From: a virus
Length of the DNA stretch: 51,378 bases
IMG/VR virus record: IMGVR_UViG_3300011013_000017
Location: 1 to 51,378 of that record
Direction: 5' to 3' (one strand)
The notes below the pieces were generated by a model that had not been told where the DNA came from, made no database searches, and was given only the letters and a program-made list of their open reading frames with translations. The translations under genes were made by a program, and so were the position numbers. Below, one piece after another: positions 25,429-34,009 of this stretch; the first letter of the stretch is position 1, and every line of letters begins with the position of its first letter.

Positions 25429-26294
25429 TATATTATTTCTCCGTTTATAATGAAAATGAAATTAAATGCTGCAAATGAAGAAAAAACAAATACGCAATAA
25501 TCAGATATTTCATCTATTTTTTCTAATGTTTTTAAATCAATCAATGAGAAATGATAATCTGGCAACATATTTGCATTCGCAACTTTATAAAATTCACTAA
25601 ATTTTGTTTCACCCTGTTTTAATAAATCATAAACTTTTTTTCTTATAAATGTATAAAATGCAGGGCCAGATCTATTTAATACATTTCCATCTTCATCTTT
25701 ATAAAATACCCAATGACAATCATCAATTAATGATTCAAAAGTTCTTTTTGGATAATTTTTATATTTATTTGAAAAACATTTATTATGCAATAAAGTTTGT
25801 AATACCATTTTGGGTCCGACAATATCTGTTAAATTTGTTTTTCTTTTAACATCGTTCATGGTTGCATGAATAAATAACGTCTCTATTGCTATTCTCGAAG
25901 ATAAGTTTAATCTTCTGCATTCATCCCTAATGATTGGATAATCTTCTTTTATTTTTTTATTCAATTTAAATAAATAATTTTCATCCGGCAATTTATTGAT
26001 GATAAAATAATCTATATCCGGATTTCTATTTCCAGACATTTTAACATCCATATAAGTCGGACGACCGGGATATTCAGTGTCATAAACAACAAAAGAAATA
26101 TATTCAAATAATTCATTATATTCAACAATAACAACATCAGATATTTTTCTCATTTCTTTTATAATATTTCTATGTGCTTTTTGTAATGGGCCTTGAACAC
26201 ATAATCTAAAAATTTTTTTATCTGTATTTTTTAAATCATCATATAAAATTTTTAAATCATTTTTATTTTCAATAATTTTACAGAGAGATTCCAT
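25425..26294 (-). CDS. Divergent pantothenate synthetase (PanC)-like protein
   Basis: 289 residues, near the PanC length. It matches PanC along its whole length by pattern: an N-terminal CKIIENKNDLKILYDDLK lead, then the nucleotide-binding turn VQGPLQKAHRNII and SDVVIVEYN where PanC has MG.LH.GH...I and DVVVVSI.VN. Next come GPKMVLQTL, YKDEDGNVLNRSGPAFYTF (PanC: RE.DGLA.SSRN.YL) and the C-terminal LPDYHFSLIDLKTLEKIDEI. Key residues are altered: the first His of HxGH is Gln38 and Gly is Ala40, His41 stays. So the fold is probably kept while the substrate or activity changed. The start overlaps the end of the radical SAM gene by 17 bases. Confidence 0.7.
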   Translation of the reverse strand: MESLCKIIENKNDLKILYDDLKNTDKKIFRLCVQGPLQKAHRNIIKEMRKISDVVIVEYNELFEYISFVVYDTEYPGRPTYMDVKMSGNRNPDIDYFIINKLPDENYLFKLNKKIKEDYPIIRDECRRLNLSSRIAIETLFIHATMNDVKRKTNLTDIVGPKMVLQTLLHNKCFSNKYKNYPKRTFESLIDDCHWVFYKDEDGNVLNRSGPAFYTFIRKKVYDLLKQGETKFSEFYKVANANMLPDYHFSLIDLKTLEKIDEISDYCVFVFSSFAAFNFIFIINGEIIY

Positions 26295-27222
26295 CTTTAG
26301 CCTTTCTATATTCCATCTTTTTCATATGTTCAGCAACTAAATATTGAAGTTCACAATATTTATTTTTAGAATTTGCATAAGGGCATCCGCCTTTGCATAA
26401 ATCATAATGTTTGCAAGAATAACATTTATCAGGCAATTTATATTCACATTTGATTTTTTCTTGAAAATCATCATCAAAAATATGTGCAACTGCTTTTTCC
26501 ATCATACACCGTCTGATATTTCCCTTCAAATCTATAAAAAAATAATCCTTCCCATAACCACAATAATTATCAGTTTTATATTTCATTCTGTGCATAAGAT
26601 TGAATGGATAATTATATTCACTATATCTGAAATCAGAATTTTCTAATCTCGTATAAACTCTATCTGCACATTCAACCATTTCTTTAATATCAGTATATTT
26701 ACATTCGGGCTCGAATAAATGGCACAATCTCAATGGGAATTTATATTCAATAACTTTATCTACAATTTCATCCATTCTTCTCATATTATATTCTGTCATT
26801 ATCACATTATATAAAAATATATTTTTTCTTTGAACTTTCAAACCTATTTGCATAATATCTTCAATAGGATCTTCATTTAAACTCAACATACATAAACCAC
26901 CGAGTTTATTATATTCTTTAACAATATCCAAATTTGCAGTCTGACAAAGATCGGTCACAAGTAATGTTTGAACACCTTTAAAAACAGATTTAATTTTTTC
27001 TGTGACATATAAAACTTTTTCTGTGCCAAAAGGATCACCGCCAGTTAAAGTAAATTTAACTCTTTTAAAATTCCCTTCGTCATAAACTTTTTTCATTCTT
27101 TCAATAATAAAATCTGCCATTTCTTCTGTAATAACTTCATCATTTCTTTCATCAGATAAACAATACCAACAATCTTTCGTACATTTATTAGTGATTTTAA
27201 TTCTGACTTTCAGACTCGCCAC
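26278..27222 (-). CDS. Radical SAM/SPASM protein (maturase-like)
   Basis: 314 residues from a GTG start with AAAGGAG seven bases upstream. The cluster motif CX3CX2C is at Cys14-Cys18-Cys21 (NKCTKDCWYC), and GGDP at 61-64 takes the place of GGEP. The C-terminus has a full SPASM-like cysteine set: Cys221, 239, 259, 267, 270, 276, 280 and 290, with CYSC.....CKGGCPY. Enzymes of this type (anaerobic sulfatase-maturating and RiPP-maturing enzymes) modify peptides or proteins, and a few act on small molecules. It is the first gene of the metabolic island. Substrate unknown. Confidence 0.9.
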   Translation of the reverse strand: MASLKVRIKITNKCTKDCWYCLSDERNDEVITEEMADFIIERMKKVYDEGNFKRVKFTLTGGDPFGTEKVLYVTEKIKSVFKGVQTLLVTDLCQTANLDIVKEYNKLGGLCMLSLNEDPIEDIMQIGLKVQRKNIFLYNVIMTEYNMRRMDEIVDKVIEYKFPLRLCHLFEPECKYTDIKEMVECADRVYTRLENSDFRYSEYNYPFNLMHRMKYKTDNYCGYGKDYFFIDLKGNIRRCMMEKAVAHIFDDDFQEKIKCEYKLPDKCYSCKHYDLCKGGCPYANSKNKYCELQYLVAEHMKKMEYRKAKDGISL

Positions 27223-27270
27223 AATAATCTCCTTTCAATAATTTCTGTACGTTAAAATAATATTGATTTT

Positions 27271-27284
27271 TATAAATATTTATA
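27271..27284 (-). promoter_or_regulatory. T4-late-type TATAAATA element before the metabolic island
   Basis: The 14-base palindrome TATAAATATTTATA contains TATAAATA, the T4 late promoter core, on both strands, 55 bases before the radical SAM start. The 97-base gap (27223-27319) holds nothing else except a CGAAAAGAGCGAAAA direct repeat. Assignment is by match to the known T4 consensus only. Confidence 0.4.
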
Positions 27285-27319
27285 CGAAAAGAGCGAAAAC
27301 TTCAAGAATTTTTTTATTT

Positions 27320-27958
27320 TTACAATAAAAAAAGAGTGGATGCGGCTTTATTTACTCCTTTAGTAATGGATATTTCAACCCATGCCTGACCAATATCATT
27401 ATGAGCATTATCATTTATGGGATAATTTTTATCAGAAGTTGTCCAATAATATCCATATGATAAATACCATTCTAAATTAGCCACATCATCTGGTGTGAAA
27501 GGTTCTCCGGGGCTTTTTTCTGTGAATGTAGATGTATAGATAAGATAATTTGAATCACTTGCAAAATGTTGTTGAGTAAAATTCTGTCTTGGGTTGCCTA
27601 AACGAATTCCTAAATTAAAATAATTACCATCACCACTTGGCGTGACTGATGCCCCTGTTGATTGATTAATTCCACTTGAAACTTGAGCATATGATTTAAT
27701 ATAATTTACCGTATCGAATGGCCCAATCACAACAGGAGTTAAGGCAACTGAAATTTCAACCGACGTATCAGTCACTGCCCAAGAAGAATGTCCTCCATTT
27801 ACTGTATAGTTTTGTGTATCAGGAACTGCTTCATTTAAAACTGTCTTCCAAAAAGGTTCTTCCGGATAATGAAAAAATCCTCTATCAGGATTCGTCAAAT
27901 AAGGATCTGGGACGCTTCCAGGACCAATAGGTCTAAGGACTTGGATAATTTCAGCCAT
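27320..27958 (-). CDS. Putative fibre-associated structural protein
   Basis: 212 residues. The N-terminus VLRPIGPGSVPDPYLTNPDRGFFHYPEEPFW is Pro-rich and extended. The rest is a strand-rich domain with VEISVALTPVVIGPFDTVNYIKSYAQVSSG, YFNLGIRLGNPRQNF and WYLSYGYYW. Resembles fibre or carbohydrate-binding beta-sandwich proteins without clear family. It is the last gene of the fibre operon and starts inside the end of the preceding gene (8-base overlap). Confidence 0.55.
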   Translation of the reverse strand: MAEIIQVLRPIGPGSVPDPYLTNPDRGFFHYPEEPFWKTVLNEAVPDTQNYTVNGGHSSWAVTDTSVEISVALTPVVIGPFDTVNYIKSYAQVSSGINQSTGASVTPSGDGNYFNLGIRLGNPRQNFTQQHFASDSNYLIYTSTFTEKSPGEPFTPDDVANLEWYLSYGYYWTTSDKNYPINDNAHNDIGQAWVEISITKGVNKAASTLFLL

Positions 27959-28589
27959 TCATTAAATCCTCTCTCACGTTGTTTGCGAACAAAACAAATT
28001 TTTTTATTCTATCCATCCCCCAATAAACATCAAATCTAGGTTCTTTAATTTTAAGAACAGAACCTAAACAACGTGGGGGCATATCTGTTGATGGGGAAAC
28101 AAAATGACAACCTATACAAAATAAAGGATGGGGAATTAAAAGATCTTCTGTAACTCCATTAACTGCTTCGGCATATTGTTTATATTCAGCCACCATTTGG
28201 GATTTATCATGAGGCAAAACATAAAGAATTCCCCATTCTCTATTATAACAAGCTACATTTTGATCATTAAAAACACAAGGAACAATATTTCTCTTTGTGC
28301 ATCCATCTCCATTATAACAAAAATCTTCGGGATGAGGGGTTGTTGAATAAATATCTCTGACGGGTCTTATTCGGAAACAATTGTCATATTCCAATAAATT
28401 CATTGCTTCATTGAAAAATTGAAATTGTTGATATATTAAAAATCCTCCTCTTTTTGCCAATTCAAAAAGCATATCTTCCATATATGAAGATTTTTCAGGA
28501 TTATTATTTATTTTTCCACTATATTTATTTACAATATTCCGACAGTCAATTAATTTTTGAATGTTTTCATCGTTTAATTCTATGCTCAT
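27951..28589 (-). CDS. Unknown protein with EPRFDVYWG motif and Cys pairs
   Basis: I prefer the ATG at 28589, two bases after the stop of the preceding gene, over a TTG at 28604. About 212 residues. Cys-rich: CYNGDGCTKRNIVPC, then CIGCHF and CLGS, consistent with a metal site. The motif KEPRFDVYWGMDRIKKF near the C-terminus is shared with the 19518-20432 protein. Both sit after a DUF4376-type gene. Function unknown. Confidence 0.6.
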   Translation of the reverse strand: MSIELNDENIQKLIDCRNIVNKYSGKINNNPEKSSYMEDMLFELAKRGGFLIYQQFQFFNEAMNLLEYDNCFRIRPVRDIYSTTPHPEDFCYNGDGCTKRNIVPCVFNDQNVACYNREWGILYVLPHDKSQMVAEYKQYAEAVNGVTEDLLIPHPLFCIGCHFVSPSTDMPPRCLGSVLKIKEPRFDVYWGMDRIKKFVLFANNVREDLMNG

Positions 28590-28591
28590 TT

Positions 28592-29269
28592 TTAAACATT
28601 CCAAGGATTTAGATTTATAGTGTTATTTTCTATTTGTTCTCTTAATGTTTTTGTATCGCCTGTGTTAAGCATATCCGTAGCAATTTGAGATTCTAAATTA
28701 TATGAATCTTGAATTTTTCTGAAAACAAATTCCGCCATTGCAATTAAATCATTATTTGGCAAGGGCAAAGAAATAATAGAATTATTATCTAAATTGATAA
28801 ATTTCCATGTATCCGTGTCTTTTCTTATTCCATTCGATGCCGCAACATAAGATGAATTCAATGCATTTATGCTATCTTTATCTGTTAATATTTTTAAATT
28901 CATATTCATATATGAATATTCAACTCCGCTTGAAATATGTTTCATTCTATTTTCTTCTAAAATTTTAAAATTCAATGTCAAAGCTTTTGAAAATTCGTGC
29001 TCAACTTTAACATAATCTCTTTTGAGAATATTATTCTCTAATCTCCATGAAGAAAAAACAACAGATTCAAAATTTGGATCATAAGATGGATTTAAAGAAT
29101 CTTCATCAACAATGTACCAATCATATTTGTTTAATTCATTTAAACCACTTTTCAAAAGCTTATTAAATCCAGTTATTGTTTTCCCATCTGGAGTTTTCCA
29201 AATTGTCGGCAATTCTTCAACAATGTCCCCAACAATTTCTCCGTTTGTGAAATTTGCATAATGTGTCAT
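28592..29269 (-). CDS. Tail fibre assembly/chaperone-like protein
   Basis: 225 residues. N-terminus ANFTNGEIVGDIVEELPTIWKTPDGKTITGFNKLLKSGLNELNKYDWYIV follows the fibre-chaperone-like pattern seen in 20459-21094 and 18653-19477. A middle strand pair (NNILKRDYVKVEHEF) and a helical C-terminal half follow. Lies in the operon behind the large fibre gene, where such chaperones are normally found. Confidence 0.6.
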   Translation of the reverse strand: MTHYANFTNGEIVGDIVEELPTIWKTPDGKTITGFNKLLKSGLNELNKYDWYIVDEDSLNPSYDPNFESVVFSSWRLENNILKRDYVKVEHEFSKALTLNFKILEENRMKHISSGVEYSYMNMNLKILTDKDSINALNSSYVAASNGIRKDTDTWKFINLDNNSIISLPLPNNDLIAMAEFVFRKIQDSYNLESQIATDMLNTGDTKTLREQIENNTINLNPWNV

Positions 29270-29291
29270 ATATTATCCATCCATATCGTTT

Positions 29292-29834
29292 TTAAGAATT
29301 AAACATGCTTTTGATATTTCTCCAATCAATATATTCAGTCAATGGGCAATTTTCTTTAAAATCCCAAGAAGTCATCAATCTTTCATCTTCAGTTGTGACG
29401 TTTAATAAAATATTTTTTATTGAATCATAATAATCCAAACAAATATCAATCCAATCCAAAACTTTTTGACATTCGGCAATAATATCAGTTCTTGATAAAT
29501 TCAAAGCTTTGGTTGCATATCCAGTTATGGTTGCTTGAATTCCTTCATCATAATATTGATAAATATAATTTTTAAGATCATAATTCAAACAATTCAATGT
29601 TATATTTTTCCAATATTCAAAATTTCCTATGGAATTATTTGATCTATCTTCATAAACACTATACGTATATAAAGTTTGAGTATATTCAACAGGGACTGGA
29701 TCCGCATTTGGATCATCTGTATTATTTTCCATAAATGTTTGAGTATCTGTAAAAGTTTTACAATTATATGGCATAAGAATTTTATTATATATTTTTTTAA
29801 TCTTTGGTTTTATTGCAGAAGTTGCTCTCATCAT
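29292..29834 (-). CDS. Unknown protein between fibre and chaperone-like genes
   Basis: 180 residues. Starts MMRATSAIKPKIKKIYNKIL, then an acidic linker, followed by helices rich in Tyr/Asn/Asp (LNCLNYDLKNYIYQYYDEG; ILNVTTEDERLMTSWDF). Lies 14 bases after the large fibre gene and before a chaperone-like gene. Possibly part of the fibre-chaperone set; family not recognised. Confidence 0.5.
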   Translation of the reverse strand: MMRATSAIKPKIKKIYNKILMPYNCKTFTDTQTFMENNTDDPNADPVPVEYTQTLYTYSVYEDRSNNSIGNFEYWKNITLNCLNYDLKNYIYQYYDEGIQATITGYATKALNLSRTDIIAECQKVLDWIDICLDYYDSIKNILLNVTTEDERLMTSWDFKENCPLTEYIDWRNIKSMFNS

Positions 29835-29848
29835 TATTTCCTTATTTT

Positions 29849-32752
29849 TTAATCATTATATGCGGCTAATCTAACAATATATGCAGAAGATGATGAAGGC
29901 CACATACTTTGGTCTTTCAACCCACTTTCATGAAATTTAAACATATTTGACAATCCTCTTAATGTGGTATACCAATAAGATTGAGAAGCAGAAGAAGAAT
30001 TATTGCCATTAACTGCATAATAACTGGTCTTCAAATATGTTAAATCATCTGCACCATTATCAACTTCAGAGACTGCAAAAATATTATAAATGCTAGTGCA
30101 TCTAATATTTTTAATATAATGCCACCCTTGAGCAACACTTGGATCATTTTCAATCCAAAAATAATTTGTGGGGGGGCTTCCACTGGTTGCGTATGTAAAA
30201 TATCTATGATTCAAACAGATGCATAAATTTTTATAGTATGCTGAATTATGATAATGCAATTTTTCCAATGTCCCATCCGGAACCAACCATTTATTTCCAA
30301 ACAATGCTTCAAATCCAAACATGCATGCAAGTTTATTTCCATTTGGCGTGTTTACTAATCCTTTTCCAATTCCCAATTTCATAAATTCTTTGCATCCAGT
30401 TTTATCAGTCCCATTGCTTTCATCATATGGATAAACTTCAAATGCATTCCAAGTTTTATCAGCCGTTAAAGATAAAATTTGAAGCATTTGCCATATAGCA
30501 AAATGCATTCCAAAAAAGTTTTTTCCTGTGGATTTAGCTCTACTTCTAAGTTGAGGCGTATTAAAACTTGTCATTGGAGTCGCATTTGTTCGGCTAAACA
30601 GAGATGTATTATCTGTTGACGCTCTCACAGCAGAAACATAAACTTTATCATGTATTACATTATGAGCTTCATCACCAAAAGCAATTTGCCTTTGAGCATC
30701 AATTCCATTATAATTAAATGGATATTGAGAAATTAATATAATATGCCAATTATTTGCTGTTTCTGTGGTTGCCAAAACATAAAATTTTGGAACCTCTATC
30801 ATAAATTCACCGTCCAAACCTTCCGTATTTGAACCCATTTCCCATTCATCTCCGCTTTCAAAAATATCTGCATCCAAAAGTAAATTTCCATCAGTAACAG
30901 CTTCTACTCTGGCAATTTCATCTTTTGTAATATTATAAACCCAATCCCCAACCCTTGCTATATTATTTGTGGCAAAAGGAGTTGTTGAATCAACTAAATG
31001 AGATGATTCGGTCCCGTCACAGACCCCTGTATGTATTGGAGCTTCTCTTCTTGCAAAATTATCATTTCTTAAATAATAATTTACAGAATTTTCAAAATCA
31101 ATTTTATTATATAAATCATCCATTTCAGAGCTATCGATAATTTTATCGAATGCATATACCAAAGCTATTTCACCAATAAATTGATTTGAAGATAAATCAG
31201 AAGCTTTGATTCCTAAAATATTTGATCCCGTTGCTGATGCCAAAGCTGTTGTTTGATTATAAATATTAGATTTATTTAAATAAATATTAAAATCTGGTGC
31301 AGAATTATCATATGTGATTATTAAATTATATGGTGTATTTGTTGTTATTGAAGTCAAAGGAAACCAACTTGAGCCATCATAAAAATCAACTGTTCCGGTT
31401 CCCGTATGATTTAAAGCAATCATTATTCGATAAGGATTATTTAAATCCAATAAAACTTGTTCAATTGAATCATCATATGCTTTAAACCAAAAGGATAAAG
31501 TATAAACCGAGGGTTGATTTAATTCATATTTTAAATAACTCGGAGAACTTTGGCCAATAATCGCTTTATTATCAAAATCATTATCTGAATCATAAGTTAC
31601 ACTCGTTGGAATCATTCCATATTCACATCCAGATTCATCAAAAATATATGTATCGTCACTTTTTCTTTTCCCAAATGTTATCTTTGATCGAACATTTTTA
31701 TAACTCATTATACACCCTTTTATTTTATCATGAACAGGGTAATTCGTATAATCATTTTCGATTAAATTCGAATTTGTTAAAGTGATGGGTGTTAAAATAT
31801 CATTGACATAATCCCATTTGATTCCATATATTTCTCCAACATCTGAAGTCGTAAACGAAGTCGGTGAAGAATAAGACGATAATCCAATATTTTCTCCTTT
31901 ATATTGAACTCTCCAATAATATTGTGTATTTGATTGCAAAACTCCTCTTGGCAAATAAATAATTTCTTTGTTATAAATATTATCCAAATCTTCCCAGACA
32001 ATATTATTAAATAAAGAATCTGTGGCTATTTGCCAATTTGTAGATTCATGATTGTCGGTTTGACCAACAGCATTAAAAGGACTTGCCTGAAGATATGCAG
32101 ATTCTCCAATTCCAGTTGCCCCATCTACTGGATGCATATTTGTCGGAGTTTCTATATAAATATCAGATGTCGTAAATGAAGTCGGTTCTGAAAAATCAGA
32201 ATATGTGGTTTCTTCATCCTGATATCTAAATCTCCAATAATATTGAGTCGTTGTATTTAAACTATTGACTGCATATGATTGAACCGTTCCGACGTGTTCA
32301 TCAAAAACAATATTTGTAAAATCTATATCCGTCGCAACTTGTATATGCATATTTATCTGTTCTTTACCATATAAAGAATAATATTTTGAACCGGCCAAAA
32401 CAACAGGCATCGAAACCGCCGTGGACCCATCTGGCGGAGATAAATTAACTGGCCTTTCAATAGGATCAACAGATATTTGGCCAACAGGGACAAATTCAAA
32501 TTCATTATTTATTTGATTATAAGTCACGACATCTTGATGGCCAGGGGTCGAATCTGAAATAGGAATGTCTTTTAAAAAATATGCATTTGAAGGAATATAC
32601 CAATACTCTAAATCATTCCAAGGAGTTGTTCCGTCTCCTCTTTTTATTTTTTTAGTATCAGTTTCAATGCCTAATTCAGAATCTGCTAATATTGGATTTG
32701 CCGTTGACCATTGATCAGATGTCCCTCTTTTCATTTGAAAAACAACAGACAT
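29849..32752 (-). CDS. Large tail fibre protein with FN3, LamG-like and C-terminal receptor domain
   Basis: 967 residues. The N-terminus (QMKRGTSDQWSTANPILADSELGIETDTKKIKRGDGTTPW) is the classical fibre head. Residues about 98-200 and 203-305 form two FN3-like repeats, each ending YYWR.(R/Q)Y....YS..(T)SFTTSD. A LamG-like domain follows (YTLSFWFKAYDDS ... GEIALVYAFDKII). The C-terminal 350 residues form a mixed domain ending GLSNMFKFHESGLKDQSMWPSSSSAYIVRLAAYND, which resembles formylglycine-generating-enzyme/lectin-like receptor-binding ends. It is followed by two or three chaperone-like genes. Confidence 0.85.
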   Translation of the reverse strand: MSVVFQMKRGTSDQWSTANPILADSELGIETDTKKIKRGDGTTPWNDLEYWYIPSNAYFLKDIPISDSTPGHQDVVTYNQINNEFEFVPVGQISVDPIERPVNLSPPDGSTAVSMPVVLAGSKYYSLYGKEQINMHIQVATDIDFTNIVFDEHVGTVQSYAVNSLNTTTQYYWRFRYQDEETTYSDFSEPTSFTTSDIYIETPTNMHPVDGATGIGESAYLQASPFNAVGQTDNHESTNWQIATDSLFNNIVWEDLDNIYNKEIIYLPRGVLQSNTQYYWRVQYKGENIGLSSYSSPTSFTTSDVGEIYGIKWDYVNDILTPITLTNSNLIENDYTNYPVHDKIKGCIMSYKNVRSKITFGKRKSDDTYIFDESGCEYGMIPTSVTYDSDNDFDNKAIIGQSSPSYLKYELNQPSVYTLSFWFKAYDDSIEQVLLDLNNPYRIMIALNHTGTGTVDFYDGSSWFPLTSITTNTPYNLIITYDNSAPDFNIYLNKSNIYNQTTALASATGSNILGIKASDLSSNQFIGEIALVYAFDKIIDSSEMDDLYNKIDFENSVNYYLRNDNFARREAPIHTGVCDGTESSHLVDSTTPFATNNIARVGDWVYNITKDEIARVEAVTDGNLLLDADIFESGDEWEMGSNTEGLDGEFMIEVPKFYVLATTETANNWHIILISQYPFNYNGIDAQRQIAFGDEAHNVIHDKVYVSAVRASTDNTSLFSRTNATPMTSFNTPQLRSRAKSTGKNFFGMHFAIWQMLQILSLTADKTWNAFEVYPYDESNGTDKTGCKEFMKLGIGKGLVNTPNGNKLACMFGFEALFGNKWLVPDGTLEKLHYHNSAYYKNLCICLNHRYFTYATSGSPPTNYFWIENDPSVAQGWHYIKNIRCTSIYNIFAVSEVDNGADDLTYLKTSYYAVNGNNSSSASQSYWYTTLRGLSNMFKFHESGLKDQSMWPSSSSAYIVRLAAYND

Positions 32753-32767
32753 TTATTTATCTCCTTA

Positions 32768-32962
32768 TTAAAGTTGACTATTTAAATAAAATACCGGGGT
32801 TGAATATGGGTATCCAGCATCGATATTGAAGGTATGAGGCGAATCTGGAAAACCCCCATCATATGAATCGGGATAATCATTTACAATATCAAAAGAAGTT
32901 CCCCCGCCTTCTCCACTCGAAGAAGTCTTTTCTTCTGGATTCCAAGGAATTAATCTTTCCAT
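32768..32962 (-). CDS. Short Gly/Ser-rich protein with fibre-type N-terminal tag
   Basis: 64 residues; a clear ribosome binding site (AAAAAGGAAT) precedes ATG. N-terminus ERLIPWNPEEK resembles NRLIPFGRK of the 21837-22208 protein. The rest is Gly/Ser/Asp/Tyr-rich and ends PYSTPVFYLNSQL, without a fold of its own. It may be an adaptor or the remnant of a longer fibre whose tip is now encoded elsewhere. Confidence 0.5.
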   Translation of the reverse strand: MERLIPWNPEEKTSSSGEGGGTSFDIVNDYPDSYDGGFPDSPHTFNIDAGYPYSTPVFYLNSQL

Positions 32963-33293
32963 TTTTATTCCTTTTTATATCAAATTAAATTAAATTAAAA
33001 TATTTTTCTTAACAATTAATAATAAATTTATTTTGAGGGATTTTATAGATATTAAGAGCTAAATGAGTAATATTTGAAAATAGATATTTGCCTTTTTATT
33101 TTTCTTCTCTTTATTAAGGATTTCTATAAATTTTTCAGAATTGATATACGAAAATGTTGTTGGTATTATTTTGCCATTTTTAATCAAAATAGGATTGGAT
33201 GAAATTAAATGTTTTATTTCATCCAATCCTATTTTAATCTCACATTTATTATTATAATCTTAATAATAAAAATATATTTTATTATTTATACAT
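32963..33293. other. 331-base gap before the membrane protein pair
   Basis: Contains a perfect 20-bp hairpin at 33186-33235 and otherwise AT-rich DNA. A minus-strand frame at 33059-33259 is open for 67 codons but has no ATG/GTG start and no ribosome binding site, so I do not call it a gene. The AATTAAATTAAATTAAAAT run at 32983-33001 is simple-sequence DNA. Confidence 0.6.
33186..33235 (-). terminator. Long perfect hairpin after the 221-aa membrane protein gene
   Basis: AAAATAGGATTGGATGAAAT pairs perfectly with its complement across a 10-base loop. It lies 59 bases past the stop of the 33294-33959 gene. The U-tract is moderate. Confidence 0.8.
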
Positions 33294-33959
33294 TTACAGT
33301 TCTTTTTTCAATTTTTTAATTTTTTCATCGATGCCCTTTTTGAATTTAGCTGGTTCATCAGTTTTGTTTGCTAATTTTTTTGTTGTTTCTAATTGTTTAA
33401 TCTGGGATTTTATTGCTGCCGTTTTTGCTCGTTTTAGACATTCTTCTTTTTTAGCCCCAGATAATTTCTCACAGTCTTCGATAGATTTTTTAAATATCGC
33501 CCTATATATTTTACGCGCTCCTAAGAAAATTAAGAATAAAAGAGCAATTGCAGAAATGGCTTCTCCCGTACGAAGAATAGATTTTAAATGATCGTATAAT
33601 ACAACATTATCATTCGGATTAAAATGGTGTATAATCTTATATTCTATATTGCCAAGGAAGTTTTTAATATTATCAATAAATGATTTATGATATCCAAGTT
33701 TCTCAAGCGTTGTATTTATTGAATGTCTCGTTGGGGCATCCAATGGGCCAAATTTAAATTTGTCTATCATATAATCAAGACCTTGTTTAAATGTTGCTTC
33801 TTTACCATTCCACACAACCGGAGATTCATCAAGAATATCAAAATATTCTAATAATTCATTCAGATCATAATAGTTACCGTTATGTCGATTAATTTCAGGT
33901 TTTGAAATTAATCCTTTTTGTTCATAAATCATCTGTAATTTGTCTGCTAATGTTGTCAT
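33294..33959 (-). CDS. Membrane protein with N-terminal targeting-like tag and Cys/Lys tail
   Basis: 221 residues. Starts MTTLADKLQMIYEQKG, shared with the truncated start of the next gene upstream and with 49754-50500 (MTTLADKLYELY). LxE sites (LLE at 36-38, LDE at 43-45) follow. A membrane helix (AISAIALLFLIFLGARKIY) lies at about 136-154. The tail carries EDCEKLSGAKKEECLKRAKTAAIKSQIKQLE, TKKLANKTDEPAKFKKGIDEKIKKL. Closest relative in the window is 34010-34663. A head-packaged, ejected membrane protein is a plausible role but not proven. Confidence 0.75.
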   Translation of the reverse strand: MTTLADKLQMIYEQKGLISKPEINRHNGNYYDLNELLEYFDILDESPVVWNGKEATFKQGLDYMIDKFKFGPLDAPTRHSINTTLEKLGYHKSFIDNIKNFLGNIEYKIIHHFNPNDNVVLYDHLKSILRTGEAISAIALLFLIFLGARKIYRAIFKKSIEDCEKLSGAKKEECLKRAKTAAIKSQIKQLETTKKLANKTDEPAKFKKGIDEKIKKLKKEL

Positions 33960-34009
33960 TTTTTAATCCTTTATGTCTTTGTTTATAAATTTATGTTTTT
34001 GCCATATAA

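Noticed and set aside
29849-32752. Diversity-generating retroelement target at the fibre C-terminus
   Set aside because: The C-terminal domain type would be compatible, but no reverse transcriptase gene or template repeat is visible in the window.
33059-33259. Open minus-strand frame of 67 codons in the 331-base gap
   Set aside because: No ATG or GTG start, no ribosome binding site, and a perfect terminator hairpin lies within it. Possibly the remnant of a gene, but unsupported.
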